A stretch of DNA of 46,356 nt from Herbiconiux oxytropis (GTDB lineage: Bacteria; Actinomycetota; Actinomycetes; Actinomycetales; Microbacteriaceae): the NCBI RefSeq assembly GCF_024979315.1, contig NZ_JANLCK010000018.1, positions 1 through 46,356 on the forward strand, read 5' to 3'. The notes beneath the pieces were generated by a model. It worked only from the letters and a program-made list of their open reading frames with translations. It did not search any database and was not told the DNA's origin. Positions 33,939-42,902 of this stretch are shown in pieces. Each line of letters begins with the position of its first letter. Within the stretch, counting starts at the first letter, position 1. Made by a program: the position numbers and the translations under genes.

Positions 33939-33944
33939 TAGGCT
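33939..33944 (+). promoter_or_regulatory. -10 box of ctaC operon
   Basis: TAGGCT at 33939-33944 would give a leader of about 38 bases before the ctaC GTG. No clear -35 is present. Confidence 0.4.
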
Positions 33945-33988
33945 AGGAGAAGGTCAAATACACTGTGGTGTAGCTTCCCGAAAGGTCT

Positions 33989-34870
33989 GTGGTGCGCTCT
34001 AACCGACGTCTCCGATGGGCTGCGATACCGATCGCAGCCGTACTGTCAGTTGTCCTCGCCGGGTGCACGCAGGACCAGCTCCAGGGCTGGCTTCCCACCG
34101 AGCCCGGCACCACGAACAACGTCGATCGCGTCATCGGCCTCTGGGTCACCTCGTGGATCGTGCTTCTCGTCGTGGGTGTCATCACCTGGGCGCTCACCAT
34201 CTGGGCGATCGTCGTGTACCGCCGCCGCAAGGGGCAGACCGGCCTTCCGGCTCAGCTGCGCTACAACATGCCGATCGAGATCTTCTACACGATCGTCCCG
34301 CTCATCCTGGTGCTGGGCTTCTTCGCCTTCACGGCGCGCGACCAGGACGCGATCGAGGCGGCCTACGACGACCCCGAGGTCACCATCCAGGTCTTCGGCA
34401 AGCAGTGGGCATGGGACTTCAACTACGTCGACGAAGACGTCTACTACGCCGGGGTGCAGGGTCAGGACGACCCGGACGACGCCAACGGCAACCTGGTCGA
34501 GTCCGAGATCCCCACCCTCTACCTCCCCGTCGGCAAGACCGTCGAGGTGCAGCTCGAGTCGCGCGACGTCATCCACTCGTTCTGGGTCATCGACTTCCTC
34601 TACAAGAAGGACATGCTGCCCGGCAAGACGAACTACATGTACGTCACGCCCGAGCGCGAGGGAACCTTCACCGGCAAGTGCGCCGAGCTCTGCGGCGAGT
34701 ACCACTCGATGATGCTGTTCAACGTGAAGGTCGTCTCCCAGCAGGAGTACGACGACTACATCCAGTCGCTCCGCGACTCCGGCCAGGAGGGTCAGCTCGG
34801 CCACGAGTACGACCGCAACCAGAACCTCCCGGGCATCGGCACGCCCGAGCACCACGAAGAAGAAGAGTAG
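33989..34870 (+). CDS. ctaC: Cytochrome c oxidase subunit II
   Basis: The 293-aa protein is the electron-entry subunit of aa3 oxidase. It has a lipoprotein-type signal with LAGC (Cys26), then two transmembrane helices at about 47-75 and 97-116, and an outer CuA domain. CuA ligands are His in DVIHSFW and the cluster CAELCGEYHSMM (Cys231, Cys235, His239, Met242). It starts at GTG 33989; the adjacent GTG at 33992 is equally possible. It is followed after nine bases by ctaD. Confidence 0.96.
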   Translation: MVRSNRRLRWAAIPIAAVLSVVLAGCTQDQLQGWLPTEPGTTNNVDRVIGLWVTSWIVLLVVGVITWALTIWAIVVYRRRKGQTGLPAQLRYNMPIEIFYTIVPLILVLGFFAFTARDQDAIEAAYDDPEVTIQVFGKQWAWDFNYVDEDVYYAGVQGQDDPDDANGNLVESEIPTLYLPVGKTVEVQLESRDVIHSFWVIDFLYKKDMLPGKTNYMYVTPEREGTFTGKCAELCGEYHSMMLFNVKVVSQQEYDDYIQSLRDSGQEGQLGHEYDRNQNLPGIGTPEHHEEEE

Positions 34871-34879
34871 GAACGCGAC

Positions 34880-36619
34880 ATGACTGCAACCGTCGACGTG
34901 ACGTCGGCCGGCACTCCGGCTCCCCTTCCCACTCCCTCGAAGACCGTGGGGCGGAAGGGCAACATCCTGGTCAAGTGGATCACCTCCACCGACCACAAGA
35001 CCATCGGGTACATGTACCTGATCGCCTCGTTCATCTTCTTCTGCCTCGGCGGCGTCATGGCCCTCGTCATCCGCGCTCAGCTGTTCGAGCCGGGCCTGGA
35101 GCTGCTGCAGACCAAGGACCAGTACAACCAGCTCTTCACGATGCACGGCACGATCATGCTGCTGATGTTCGCGACGCCGCTGTTCGCCGGCTTCGCCAAC
35201 GCGCTCATGCCGCTGCAGATCGGTGCGCCGGACGTCGCGTTCCCGCGACTGAACGCCTTCGCGTTCTGGCTGTTCCTCTTCGGCTCGCTGATCGCGGTCT
35301 CCGGCTTCCTCACCCCGCAGGGTGCGGCCTCCTTCGGCTGGTTCGCCTACGCACCGTTGTCGTCGACCACGTTCACACCGGGAGACGGCGGAAACCTCTG
35401 GGTCTTCGGCCTGGGCCTCTCGGGCTTCGGCACCATCCTCGGTGCGGTGAACTTCATCACCACGATCATCACGCTGCGTGCCCCGGGCATGACCATGTTC
35501 CGGATGCCGATCTTCACCTGGAACATCCTGGTCACGTCGATCCTCGTGCTGATGGCCTTCCCGGTGCTGGCCGCCGCGCTCTTCGCACTCGGTTCGGACC
35601 GTGTCTTCGGCGCCCACATCTACGACGCGGCCAACGGCGGTGTGCTCCTCTGGCAGCACCTGTTCTGGTTCTTCGGGCACCCGGAGGTCTACATCATCGC
35701 GCTGCCGTTCTTCGGCATCGTCTCCGAGGTGTTCCCTGTCTTCAGCCGCAAGCCGATCTTCGGCTACAAGACGCTGATCTACGCCACGATCTCGATCGCG
35801 GCCCTGTCGGTCACGGTGTGGGCGCACCACATGTACGTCACCGGTTCGGTGCTGCTGCCCTTCTTCGCCTTGATGACGATGTTGATCGCCGTGCCCACGG
35901 GTGTGAAGATCTTCAACTGGATCGGCACGATGTGGCGAGGCTCCGTCACGTTCGAGACGCCCATGATCTGGGCCATCGGCTTCCTCATCACCTTCACCTT
36001 CGGTGGTCTGACCGGCGTCATCCTCGCGTCGCCGCCGCTCGACTTCCACGTCTCGGACACGTACTTCGTGGTGGCGCACTTCCACTACGTGGTGTTCGGC
36101 ACGGTCGTGTTCGCGATGTTCTCGGGCTTCTACTTCTGGTGGCCCAAGTGGACCGGCAAGATGCTCAACGAGCGTCTCGGCTACTGGCACTTCTGGCTGC
36201 TGTTCATCGGCTTCCACACCACGTTCCTCATCCAGCACTGGCTGGGCGTCATCGGCATGCCACGTCGTTACGCCACCTACCAGCCCGAAGAGGGCTACGA
36301 GTGGATGAACCAGCTCTCCACGATCGGTGCGTTCGTGCTGGCGGCCTCGATGATCCCGTTCTTCCTGAACGTGTACGTCACGGCCCGCAAGGCACCCAAG
36401 GTCACGGTCAACGACCCGTGGGGCTACGGCCGGTCGCTCGAGTGGGCCACCTCGTGCCCGCCGCCGCGGCACAACTTCACCTCGATCCCTCGCATCCGCT
36501 CGGAGTCGCCGGCGTTCGACCTGAACCACCCCGAGGCCGGCATCCCGGTCGGTGTGGGTCCGGCGAAGGATGCTCCGGATGCTCCCACCTACGACGTCTC
36601 GCAAGGCAAGGTCAAGTAA
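34880..36619 (+). CDS. ctaD: Cytochrome c oxidase subunit I
   Basis: The 579-aa catalytic subunit holds heme a and the heme a3/CuB centre. Twelve hydrophobic helices are expected. The N-terminus has the typical [12 protein letters not shown] (about 35-46). CuB ligands and the cross-linked tyrosine are in FFGHPEVY (His267, Tyr271), with the histidine pair in WAHHMY (about 314-319). The proximal region [11 protein letters not shown] carries the heme histidines. It receives electrons from CtaC and reduces oxygen. It lies between ctaC and ctaF with spacings of nine and three bases. Confidence 0.98.
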   Translation: MTATVDVTSAGTPAPLPTPSKTVGRKGNILVKWITSTDHKTIGYMYLIASFIFFCLGGVMALVIRAQLFEPGLELLQTKDQYNQLFTMHGTIMLLMFATPLFAGFANALMPLQIGAPDVAFPRLNAFAFWLFLFGSLIAVSGFLTPQGAASFGWFAYAPLSSTTFTPGDGGNLWVFGLGLSGFGTILGAVNFITTIITLRAPGMTMFRMPIFTWNILVTSILVLMAFPVLAAALFALGSDRVFGAHIYDAANGGVLLWQHLFWFFGHPEVYIIALPFFGIVSEVFPVFSRKPIFGYKTLIYATISIAALSVTVWAHHMYVTGSVLLPFFALMTMLIAVPTGVKIFNWIGTMWRGSVTFETPMIWAIGFLITFTFGGLTGVILASPPLDFHVSDTYFVVAHFHYVVFGTVVFAMFSGFYFWWPKWTGKMLNERLGYWHFWLLFIGFHTTFLIQHWLGVIGMPRRYATYQPEEGYEWMNQLSTIGAFVLAASMIPFFLNVYVTARKAPKVTVNDPWGYGRSLEWATSCPPPRHNFTSIPRIRSESPAFDLNHPEAGIPVGVGPAKDAPDAPTYDVSQGKVK

Positions 36620-36622
36620 CCC

Positions 36623-37042
36623 ATGAGAGCCAACACCAATCTCTTCTGGATCCTGTTCGTCTTCATGCTCCTGGCCACGGCGGCGTACACGATCTGGTCG
36701 TTGCTCTACTTCGACGGCCAGATCGAGTGGGTGGGCACGCTCGGCATCGGCCTCGCGGCCATCCTGTCGGCGTTCCTCGCCTTCTATCTCGGCCGCGTGC
36801 ACAAGTCGCAGGGGGGCGAGCTGCCCGAAGACCGCCTCGACTCCAACATCGATGACGGCGACCCCGAGATGGGCTTCTACAGCCCCTGGAGCTGGTGGCC
36901 TATCATCCTCGCGGGTGGCGGAGCGCTTCTCATGCTGGGTCTCGCTGTGGGCTTCTGGATCTGCTTCATCGCCGGAGCCCTCACCCTCGTCGCCATCGTC
37001 GGCTGGGTCTTCGAGTACTACCGCGGCTACTTCGCCCGCTGA
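36623..37042 (+). CDS. ctaF: Actinobacterial cytochrome c oxidase subunit IV
   Basis: A 139-aa membrane subunit found only in actinobacterial aa3 oxidases. It has four hydrophobic helices: about 5-27, 36-57, and two after the loop (90-110 and 112-131). The middle loop is conserved (GRVHKSQGGELPEDRLDSN, then GDPEMGFYSPWSWWP). It starts at ATG 36623, three bases after ctaD. A strong terminator follows. A damaged copy of its 3' part lies at 37484-37668. Confidence 0.95.
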   Translation: MRANTNLFWILFVFMLLATAAYTIWSLLYFDGQIEWVGTLGIGLAAILSAFLAFYLGRVHKSQGGELPEDRLDSNIDDGDPEMGFYSPWSWWPIILAGGGALLMLGLAVGFWICFIAGALTLVAIVGWVFEYYRGYFAR

Positions 37043-37055
37043 TCTTCCGCTGCAT

Positions 37056-37094
37056 CGAAGGCCCGCCCCTCACTGAGGGGCGGGCCTTCGTCTT
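37056..37094. terminator. Strong terminator after ctaF
   Basis: CGAAGGCCCGCCCCTCA and its exact complement TGAGGGGCGGGCCTTCG (37074-37090) form a 17-base arm pair, followed by TCTTT. This is the end of the ctaCDF operon. Confidence 0.85.
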
Positions 37095-37383
37095 TGCCCG
37101 CTTCTATGAAGAGCCGACGGTGAGTGCGCCGCCCGTCTAGGGTGATTCGCTGCAAGAAGGTGCACCGGGCGTGGCAGCCGAAACTGCGATTGGGTCGTAC
37201 GACTCGCCGACGCTGGTCGCGAGGCCCGAACGATCGAGGCAATGCGTTCCATCCGAGTGATGCGCCGCGCGATCACCGCCGATTCATCCACGAGGCCGCG
37301 TCCGCCCATCGGGGCTCCCTCGTCTCCGCCAGAAGCGACCGGTCCGACGCCCCGCTCCCACCCTCCGGCCCCCGACACCCTGC
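37095..37383. other. Intergenic stretch without recognisable gene
   Basis: Short frames exist on both strands, but none shows a family motif, a good start site or a partner. It lies between the ctaF terminator and the qcrB/ctaF scar, so it may be leftover DNA from the same rearrangement. Confidence 0.45.
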
Positions 37384-37484
37384 GTTAGTCGTCGAACTGC
37401 TCGTGCACCTCGATGTACTCGCCACCGGGGAGTCGAACGATGGGGCCGGACTCGGAGCCGTGCAGCACGATTTCGCGGTCCTTC
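37384..37484 (-). pseudogene. qcrB 3' fragment (duplicated)
   Basis: About 100 bases match the qcrB region 39452-39552 at a constant offset of 2068 bases, with a handful of substitutions and the same orientation. It covers codons near LPGGEYIEVHEQVDD in the qcrB C-terminal tail. It has no start, no stop and no flanking qcrB sequence. Confidence 0.85.
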
Positions 37485-37668
37485 CTGTAGGCGTTCCTCG
37501 CGTTCTACCTCGACCGCGTGCACAAGTCGCAGGGCGGCGAGCTGGCCGAAGACCGCCTCGACTCCAACATCGACAGCGGCGACCCCGAGATGGGCTTCGA
37601 CACCCCTCATCCTCGTCGCCATCGTCGGCTGGGCGTTCGAGTACTATCGCAGCTACTTCGCCCGCTAG
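37484..37668 (+). pseudogene. Truncated, internally deleted ctaF copy
   Basis: Starting directly at the end of the qcrB fragment, this segment matches ctaF from 36763 onward (offset 721). It then skips about 95 bases (roughly 36890-36984) and continues to the stop (offset 626). The skip is not a multiple of three, so the frame is broken, and two helices are lost. The last codons (YFAR) and stop are kept. Confidence 0.88.
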
Positions 37669-37682
37669 GCCCTTACCGCCAC

Positions 37683-37727
37683 GCAGAAAAGCGCCCGCTC
37701 CCTCTGAAGGAGCGGGCGGCTTTCTGC
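37683..37727. terminator. Bidirectional terminator
   Basis: Stem GCCCGCTCC / GGAGCGGGC (37693-37701, 37709-37717), extended by AGAAAAGC and GGCTTTCT arms, so that each strand ends in a U-rich run. It can stop the minus-strand cell-wall-binding gene. Confidence 0.75.
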
Positions 37728-37756
37728 CCGCAGCAGTCAGCTGCCTGCTGGGCAGG

Positions 37757-39076
37757 TCACGAACAGGCGGGGAGGTTCTCGAGGTTGGCGTCGAGGGTCG
37801 CGGGGCCGCCCAGGAGCACGATGTGCTTCGGTTTGAGCGCTCGTACCTGTGCGGCGACATCGCTCGTCACACAGCTCTTGCGGGTGAGCAGGACGGGAGC
37901 GGTCTTGACGCCCGCCAGGACGCCGCCAGCGAGGGCGTCGGGGTAGTTCGCTCCCGTGGCGAAGTACACCGTGTCGATCGGACCTGTGAAGTGTGCAGCA
38001 GTGATGTTGGCGGAGACGGCAAACCGGTCATCACCATCGATTCGCGTGACGGCACCGGTAGTCGTCTTCAGGTCGGTTGCAAGCCCGGCCGAAAGTGTGT
38101 CCTCACCCCCGAACACGGTGCTGGCGGTGACCCCGCGCGACGTCAGGAGGGCCTTCTCCTCTGCGGACAGGGCCGTGGCCTCCCCGTTGACGAGCAGTAC
38201 TGGCGTCTTGACCTTTGCGGCCGCTGGGCTTGCACTCAGGGCATCGGGGAACTTTAGCCCGCTGGCCACGTAGATGTTCGTGGAGGCCATTGCCCCGAAC
38301 ATCGGATTGCTGATGAGATTGCGGGAGACGGCGAAGCGATCTGCGCCGCCGATTCGGGTCACAGTTGCGTTGTTCCGCATGTCTTGAAGCTGCTCAATGA
38401 GCTCGGGCTTGAGCGTGCTCTCGCCTCCGACCACCACGATGTGAGCGGGATCGAAGTGGTTGACGACGTTGTAGACGTAGTTCGGAAGCGTGGTCGACCG
38501 TGCGAGAACCAGTGGTGCCCCGCGCTGTGCGGCGATCGCCGAGGCGCTCAAGGCGTCGGAGTAGTTCTCGCCGCTGGCGATGTAGACAACTGCTGCTGTG
38601 CCCGGCGCGACCTGAAGGGCGATGTTTGCAGCCGCCTCGTAGCGGGTGTCGCCGTCGATCCGCTCGACGATCGAGGTGGTCGGAACGATGTCCGCCACGC
38701 AGGACTTCTCACCGAAGCCGCCCACGTTGTTCCTGAACTGCATCGTGAAGGGGTAGCTGCCCACCTTCGTGGGTGTGCCGGTGATCTTCGGTGTCTGGTT
38801 GGCTGCCTTTGTGAGCGACAGTCCGTCGGGGAGTGAACCCGCCGCGATCGTGCCGTCGTAGCCGGATCCCGACTCGCCGTCGAGAACGTCGAACTGCACC
38901 GGCACCCCGACCTTCGAGATCTGAGGCGGACACGTCACCAGGCCCGGGTTCGCTCCCGGAAGAGCTGAAGCGGCCTGTGGCGCGGTCAGCGCAACGGTGA
39001 GGACGACACCGGTCAACGCGGGACCAGCGATCATCGACGTCAAACGACGCCGTCCGGGGGTAGGTCGAGAGTTCAT
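37757..39076 (-). CDS. Secreted protein with three cell-wall-binding repeats 2
   Basis: The 439-aa exported protein has an N-terminal signal (RRRLTSMIAGPALTGVVLTV; cleavage after about 38). An Ig-like putative domain covers about 45-130 (VGVPVQFDVLDG, GSLPDGLSLTKAA, ITGTPTKVGSYPFTM). Three cell-wall-binding repeats 2 start at RIDGDTRYEAA (139), RIGGADRFAVS (about 240) and RIDGDDRFAVS (about 344). It resembles the product at 13902-15896 only in the repeats. Codon use is less GC-rich than in the flanking respiratory genes, which suggests later arrival. It sits between two convergent respiratory operons that in relatives would be closer together. Confidence 0.88.
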   Translation of the reverse strand: MNSRPTPGRRRLTSMIAGPALTGVVLTVALTAPQAASALPGANPGLVTCPPQISKVGVPVQFDVLDGESGSGYDGTIAAGSLPDGLSLTKAANQTPKITGTPTKVGSYPFTMQFRNNVGGFGEKSCVADIVPTTSIVERIDGDTRYEAAANIALQVAPGTAAVVYIASGENYSDALSASAIAAQRGAPLVLARSTTLPNYVYNVVNHFDPAHIVVVGGESTLKPELIEQLQDMRNNATVTRIGGADRFAVSRNLISNPMFGAMASTNIYVASGLKFPDALSASPAAAKVKTPVLLVNGEATALSAEEKALLTSRGVTASTVFGGEDTLSAGLATDLKTTTGAVTRIDGDDRFAVSANITAAHFTGPIDTVYFATGANYPDALAGGVLAGVKTAPVLLTRKSCVTSDVAAQVRALKPKHIVLLGGPATLDANLENLPACS

Positions 39077-39166
39077 GGTTCGGGCTTTCTGTTGGTGGAA
39101 GGGTCCAACAGACAGCCTGTGGCCGAGGGGGCGGCGGGTGTTATGAGCAGTTCATGCTCAGTTACG

Positions 39167-39205
39167 CCGAAGGGCCCCTCGCGCGGAGTGCGAGGGGCCC
39201 TTCGG
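39167..39205. terminator. Terminator at the qcrB end
   Basis: Perfect 16-base arms, CCGAAGGGCCCCTCGC and GCGAGGGGCCCTTCGG, with a seven-base loop. It lies 11 bases beyond the qcrB stop in the direction of transcription. The U run is weak, as often in high-GC genomes. Confidence 0.8.
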
Positions 39206-39215
39206 GGGAGTGGGG

Positions 39216-40937
39216 CTACGGCTTGGTGAGGCCGGGGCCTTCCTCGAGGGAGTGGTCGGTGCCGTCGCCGTGGGTGCCGTGGTGGCCGTGGCCGGACTCG
39301 AGCTCCTGCTGCTGGGCGGGAGCGATGCGGTCTTCGAAGAACCAGCGCGAGACGCGGGAACGGAAGCGCATGCCGGGCGTGATCTGACCCTTGGCGTTGG
39401 GGCGGAGCATGATCGGCTCGTAGACCTCGTAGTCGACCAGGCGCCAACGCTCGTAGTCGTCGACCTGTTCGTGCACCTCGATGTACTCGCCACCGGGGAG
39501 TCGCACGATCCGGCCGGACTCGAAGCCGTGCAGCACGATCTCGCGGTCCTTCTTCATGAGCGCGATGCACACGCGCTTCGTGACGAAGAACGCCAGGAAC
39601 GGTCCGAGCACGACCCACGCCTGGATGGTGTGGATGACGCCCTCGATCGACAGCTGGAAGTGCGTCGCCATGAGGTCGGACGAAGCCGCCGCCCAGAGGC
39701 CCGCGTAGAAGGTGACGCCGGCCGCACCGATGGCCGTGCGGGTGGGGGCGTTGCGCGGGCGATCGAGGATGTGGTGCTCGCGCTTGTCTCCCGTGACCCA
39801 GCCCTCGATGAAGGGGTAGGCGGCCACGGCGGCGAGCAGGCCCACGAGCGCGATCACAGGCACGATGATGTTGATCGACCAGGTGTGGTCGAGCCAGACG
39901 AACTCCCATCCCGGCGGGATCAATCGCAGGGCGCCGTCGGCGAAGCCGATGTACCAGTCGGGCTGGGTACCCGCCGACACCGGTGAGGGGTCGTACGGGC
40001 CGTAGTTCCAGATCGGGTTGATCGTGAAGAACGAGGCCATGAGGGCGATGACGCCGAACACCAGGAAGAAGAAGCCACCGGCCTTCGCCGCGTACACGGG
40101 GAGGATCGGGTAGCCCACGACGTTGTTGTTCGTGCGGCCGGCACCGGCGTACTGCGTGTGCTTGTGCACGATCACGAACACGAGGTGGAGGGCCAGGAAC
40201 GCCACGAGGATCGCCGGCAGCAGCAGGATGTGCAGCGTGTAGAGGCGCCCCACGATCGCCGTGCCAGGGAACTCTCCGCCGAACAGCAGGAACGAGGTCC
40301 ACGTGCCGATCACCGGGATGCCCTTGATCAGGCCGTCGATGATCCGGAGGCCGTTGCCCGAGAGCAGGTCGTCGGGGAGCGAGTAGCCCGTGAAGCCCTC
40401 AGCCATGGCCAGGACGAACAGCAGGAAGCCGATGACCCAGTTGAGCTCACGCGGCTTGCGGAACGCACCCGTGAAGAACACGCGGAGCATGTGCAGGCCG
40501 ATGGCCGCGATGAACAGCAGTGCCGCCCAGTGGTGGATCTGGCGCACCAGGAGTCCGCCGCGCACATCGAACGAGATGTGCAGCGCCGACTCCATGGCCG
40601 CCGACATCTCGACGCCCTTCATCGGCACGAAGGCGCCGTCGTAGTGCGTCTCGACCATCGATGCCTGGAAGAAGAACGTCAGGAACGTCCCGGACAGGAT
40701 GATGACGACGAAGCTGTAGAGCGCCACCTCGCCGAGCATGAACGACCAGTGGTCGGGGAAGATCTTGCGGCCGAACTCCTTGACGACGCCCGAGATGCTC
40801 GTGCGGTCCTCGAGGTAGTTCGACGCCGCGGCGGTGAAGCCACCGCTCTTCGGCTTCGCGGGCCCGTTGTCGGTGGCGGCCGCGGCGCCCGCAGGCGTGC
40901 TGTCTCCCGATCCGGTCCTGTCGATCGTGCTGGTCAT
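39216..40937 (-). CDS. qcrB: Cytochrome bc1 complex cytochrome b subunit
   Basis: The 573-aa subunit binds both b hemes and forms the quinol sites. The histidine pairs lie in IHHWAALLFIAAIGLHMLR (second helix) and in LLPAILVAFLALHLVFVIVH (fourth helix). The PEWY-like quinol-site region is PDWYIGF (about 330-336). Actinobacterial features are the longer N-terminal arm and a hydrophilic C-terminal tail with HGHHGTHGDG. It starts at ATG 40937, overlapping the qcrA stop by four bases. Part of its tail has been copied to 37384-37484. Confidence 0.97.
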   Translation of the reverse strand: MTSTIDRTGSGDSTPAGAAAATDNGPAKPKSGGFTAAASNYLEDRTSISGVVKEFGRKIFPDHWSFMLGEVALYSFVVIILSGTFLTFFFQASMVETHYDGAFVPMKGVEMSAAMESALHISFDVRGGLLVRQIHHWAALLFIAAIGLHMLRVFFTGAFRKPRELNWVIGFLLFVLAMAEGFTGYSLPDDLLSGNGLRIIDGLIKGIPVIGTWTSFLLFGGEFPGTAIVGRLYTLHILLLPAILVAFLALHLVFVIVHKHTQYAGAGRTNNNVVGYPILPVYAAKAGGFFFLVFGVIALMASFFTINPIWNYGPYDPSPVSAGTQPDWYIGFADGALRLIPPGWEFVWLDHTWSINIIVPVIALVGLLAAVAAYPFIEGWVTGDKREHHILDRPRNAPTRTAIGAAGVTFYAGLWAAASSDLMATHFQLSIEGVIHTIQAWVVLGPFLAFFVTKRVCIALMKKDREIVLHGFESGRIVRLPGGEYIEVHEQVDDYERWRLVDYEVYEPIMLRPNAKGQITPGMRFRSRVSRWFFEDRIAPAQQQELESGHGHHGTHGDGTDHSLEEGPGLTKP

Positions 40938-42004
40938 GAACGCTCCCAGAAGCTAGGGCCGACAGGCTCGTTGAAATCGCTCCGGGCCACGAGGTAGCCC
41001 TCGGAGTCCACCTCGATGGGCAGCTGGGGCAGAGGGCGCTTGGCCGGTCCGAAGATGACCTCGCACTCCTTCGTCACGTCGAAGGTCGACTGGTGGCAGG
41101 GGCAGAGCAGGTGGTGGGTCTGCTGCTCGTACAGCGCCACGGGGCAGCCGACGTGCGTGCAGATCTTGGAGTAGGCGACGATGCCGTCGTACGACCAGTC
41201 CTCGCGACCGGGGCTGATCGTCAGGTCGTCGGGGTTCAGGCGCATGAGCAGCACAGCGGCCTTGGCCTTCTGCTCGAGCAGGTCGTGGCGCTCGTTGAGG
41301 CCCTCGGGGATGATGTGGAAGACCGAGCCGATCGTGACATCCGAAGCCTTGACCGGGATGCCCGACGGGTCGAGCGTGAGGCGTGAGCCCTTCTTCCACA
41401 TGGTGTGGCTGAGCAGCTCCACGGGATCCTCGTCCTGAGGAGCCCAGCCGCGGAAGAGCACGAGGCCCGGCAGCGGGAACGCCACGAGGGCGCCGATGAG
41501 GCTGTTGCGGATGAGCGTGCGACGACCGAAGCCCGACTCCTGGTCGGCCTCGTGGAAGATCTCGACCGCGCGGTCGCGGGTGGCCTGCGTGCCGCGGATC
41601 GGGTGGCGCTCGTCGATGCCCTCCTTGTCGGCCATCAGCGCCTTGCCCCAGTGCACGGCACCGAGGCCGATGCCGAAGAGGGCGAGCGCGGAGCCGACAC
41701 CGATGAACAGGTTGTTCAGGCGGATCGCCGCGATGTCGCCGTCTTCGATCGGGAAGGCCATGTAGGCCGCGAGGGCGAAGATGCTGCCGGCGATCGACAG
41801 GTAGAACAGCGTGTAGACCGTGCGCTGGGCGTGCTTGGCCTTCTTGGGGTCGAGATCCGTGACGCGCTTGCGGTGGGGCGGCTCGCCCGGGTTCACCACA
41901 TCGGAAGCAATGACCGCGGTGCCGGTCGAAGCGGCTCGACTCGTCTCGACGGCCGACGAATCTGAAGCGGCAGAATCGTGCCCGCTCACCTCGTCATGTG
42001 CCAT
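40934..42004 (-). CDS. qcrA: Rieske iron-sulfur subunit of bc1 complex
   Basis: The 356-aa protein has an N-terminal polar extension and three transmembrane helices (about 65-83, 95-113 and 168-186), which is the actinobacterial form. The Rieske cluster binding motifs are CTHVGC (Cys282, His284, Cys287) and CPCHQSTF (Cys301, Cys303, His304); Cys287 and Cys303 would form the disulfide. It passes electrons from quinol to cytochrome cc. It is encoded between qcrC and qcrB in the same operon. Confidence 0.97.
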   Translation of the reverse strand: MAHDEVSGHDSAASDSSAVETSRAASTGTAVIASDVVNPGEPPHRKRVTDLDPKKAKHAQRTVYTLFYLSIAGSIFALAAYMAFPIEDGDIAAIRLNNLFIGVGSALALFGIGLGAVHWGKALMADKEGIDERHPIRGTQATRDRAVEIFHEADQESGFGRRTLIRNSLIGALVAFPLPGLVLFRGWAPQDEDPVELLSHTMWKKGSRLTLDPSGIPVKASDVTIGSVFHIIPEGLNERHDLLEQKAKAAVLLMRLNPDDLTISPGREDWSYDGIVAYSKICTHVGCPVALYEQQTHHLLCPCHQSTFDVTKECEVIFGPAKRPLPQLPIEVDSEGYLVARSDFNEPVGPSFWERS

Positions 42005-42058
42005 TGTTTTCCCTTTCGAGCTTGCTGTTGTGTGCTGTGCCTGTGTTCACGTGCGCGG

Positions 42059-42853
42059 CTAGTTCGACTTCGCGGTCAGCCAGACCATGAGGCCGATGAT
42101 CGCCCCGAGTCCGAAGATCCAGGCGAACAGACCTTCGGCGACCGGCCCGAGGGCACCGAGCTCGTAGCCGCCGGGGGACGGGTTGTTCTCGATGTACTTC
42201 AGGTAGGTGATGATGTCGCGCTTGTCTTCGGGCGTGAGGTTGTCGTCGTTGAAGACCGGCATGTTCTGCGGACCGGTGAGCATGGCCTCGTAGATGTGGG
42301 TGGCGAGCACTCCAGTGAGCTCGGGGGCGTACTTGCCCTCGGTGAGCGCTCCACCGGCACCGGCGACGTTGTGGCACATGGCGCAGTTGATGCGGAACAG
42401 CTCGCCGCCGTTGGCCGCGTCGCCGTCGGCCTGCAGCAGGCTCTCGTCAGGGATCGCGGGGCCGGGGGAGATGGAGGCGACGTAGGCCGCGAGGGCGAGG
42501 GTCTGCTCGTCCGTGAACTGGGTCGGCTTCTGCATGGCCTGCGGGCCCTGCATGGCCATCGGCATGCGGCCGGTGCCCACCTGGAAGTTGACGGAGGCTG
42601 CCCCGACGCCGATCAGCGCGGGGCCGTCATCGGTGCCCTCGAGGCTCATGCCGTGGCAGGTGGCGCAGTTCGCGGCGAAGAGCTTCTCGCCCTCGTCGAT
42701 GACCGCCTGGCTCGTGATCTCGGTGTCGGCGGTCGCGGTGGTGGTGCTGCTGAACGCCGCGTATCCTCCGCCGGTGACGACCAGGCCGATCGCAATCAGC
42801 ACGACAGTTGCCAGGGGATGGCGTCTGCTGGCTTTCCTGCTCCTGCGGGCCAT
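42059..42853 (-). CDS. qcrC: Diheme cytochrome c subunit of bc1 complex
   Basis: A 264-aa membrane-anchored protein with two c-type heme sites: CATCH (Cys63, Cys66, His67) and CAMCH (Cys157, Cys160, His161). An N-terminal anchor helix (about 12-34) and a C-terminal helix (about 236-260) hold it to the membrane. The second heme gives electrons directly to the CtaC CuA centre, which replaces a soluble cytochrome c. It starts at ATG 42853, 49 bases after ctaE. Confidence 0.96.
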   Translation of the reverse strand: MARRSRKASRRHPLATVVLIAIGLVVTGGGYAAFSSTTTATADTEITSQAVIDEGEKLFAANCATCHGMSLEGTDDGPALIGVGAASVNFQVGTGRMPMAMQGPQAMQKPTQFTDEQTLALAAYVASISPGPAIPDESLLQADGDAANGGELFRINCAMCHNVAGAGGALTEGKYAPELTGVLATHIYEAMLTGPQNMPVFNDDNLTPEDKRDIITYLKYIENNPSPGGYELGALGPVAEGLFAWIFGLGAIIGLMVWLTAKSN

Positions 42854-42902
42854 TCTCTCTACTCTCTGTTTCGGGGCTTCGGGTGGATCGGTGCGGGCTG
42901 CG

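Noticed and set aside
34046-36802. 918-codon open frame antisense to ctaC, ctaD and ctaF
   Set aside because: It spans three certain genes on the other strand and has the low-complexity charge pattern of a shadow frame.
37070-37378. Minus-strand 102-codon frame next to the ctaF terminator
   Set aside because: It begins inside unrecognised sequence and reads through the terminator stem, with no conserved motif.
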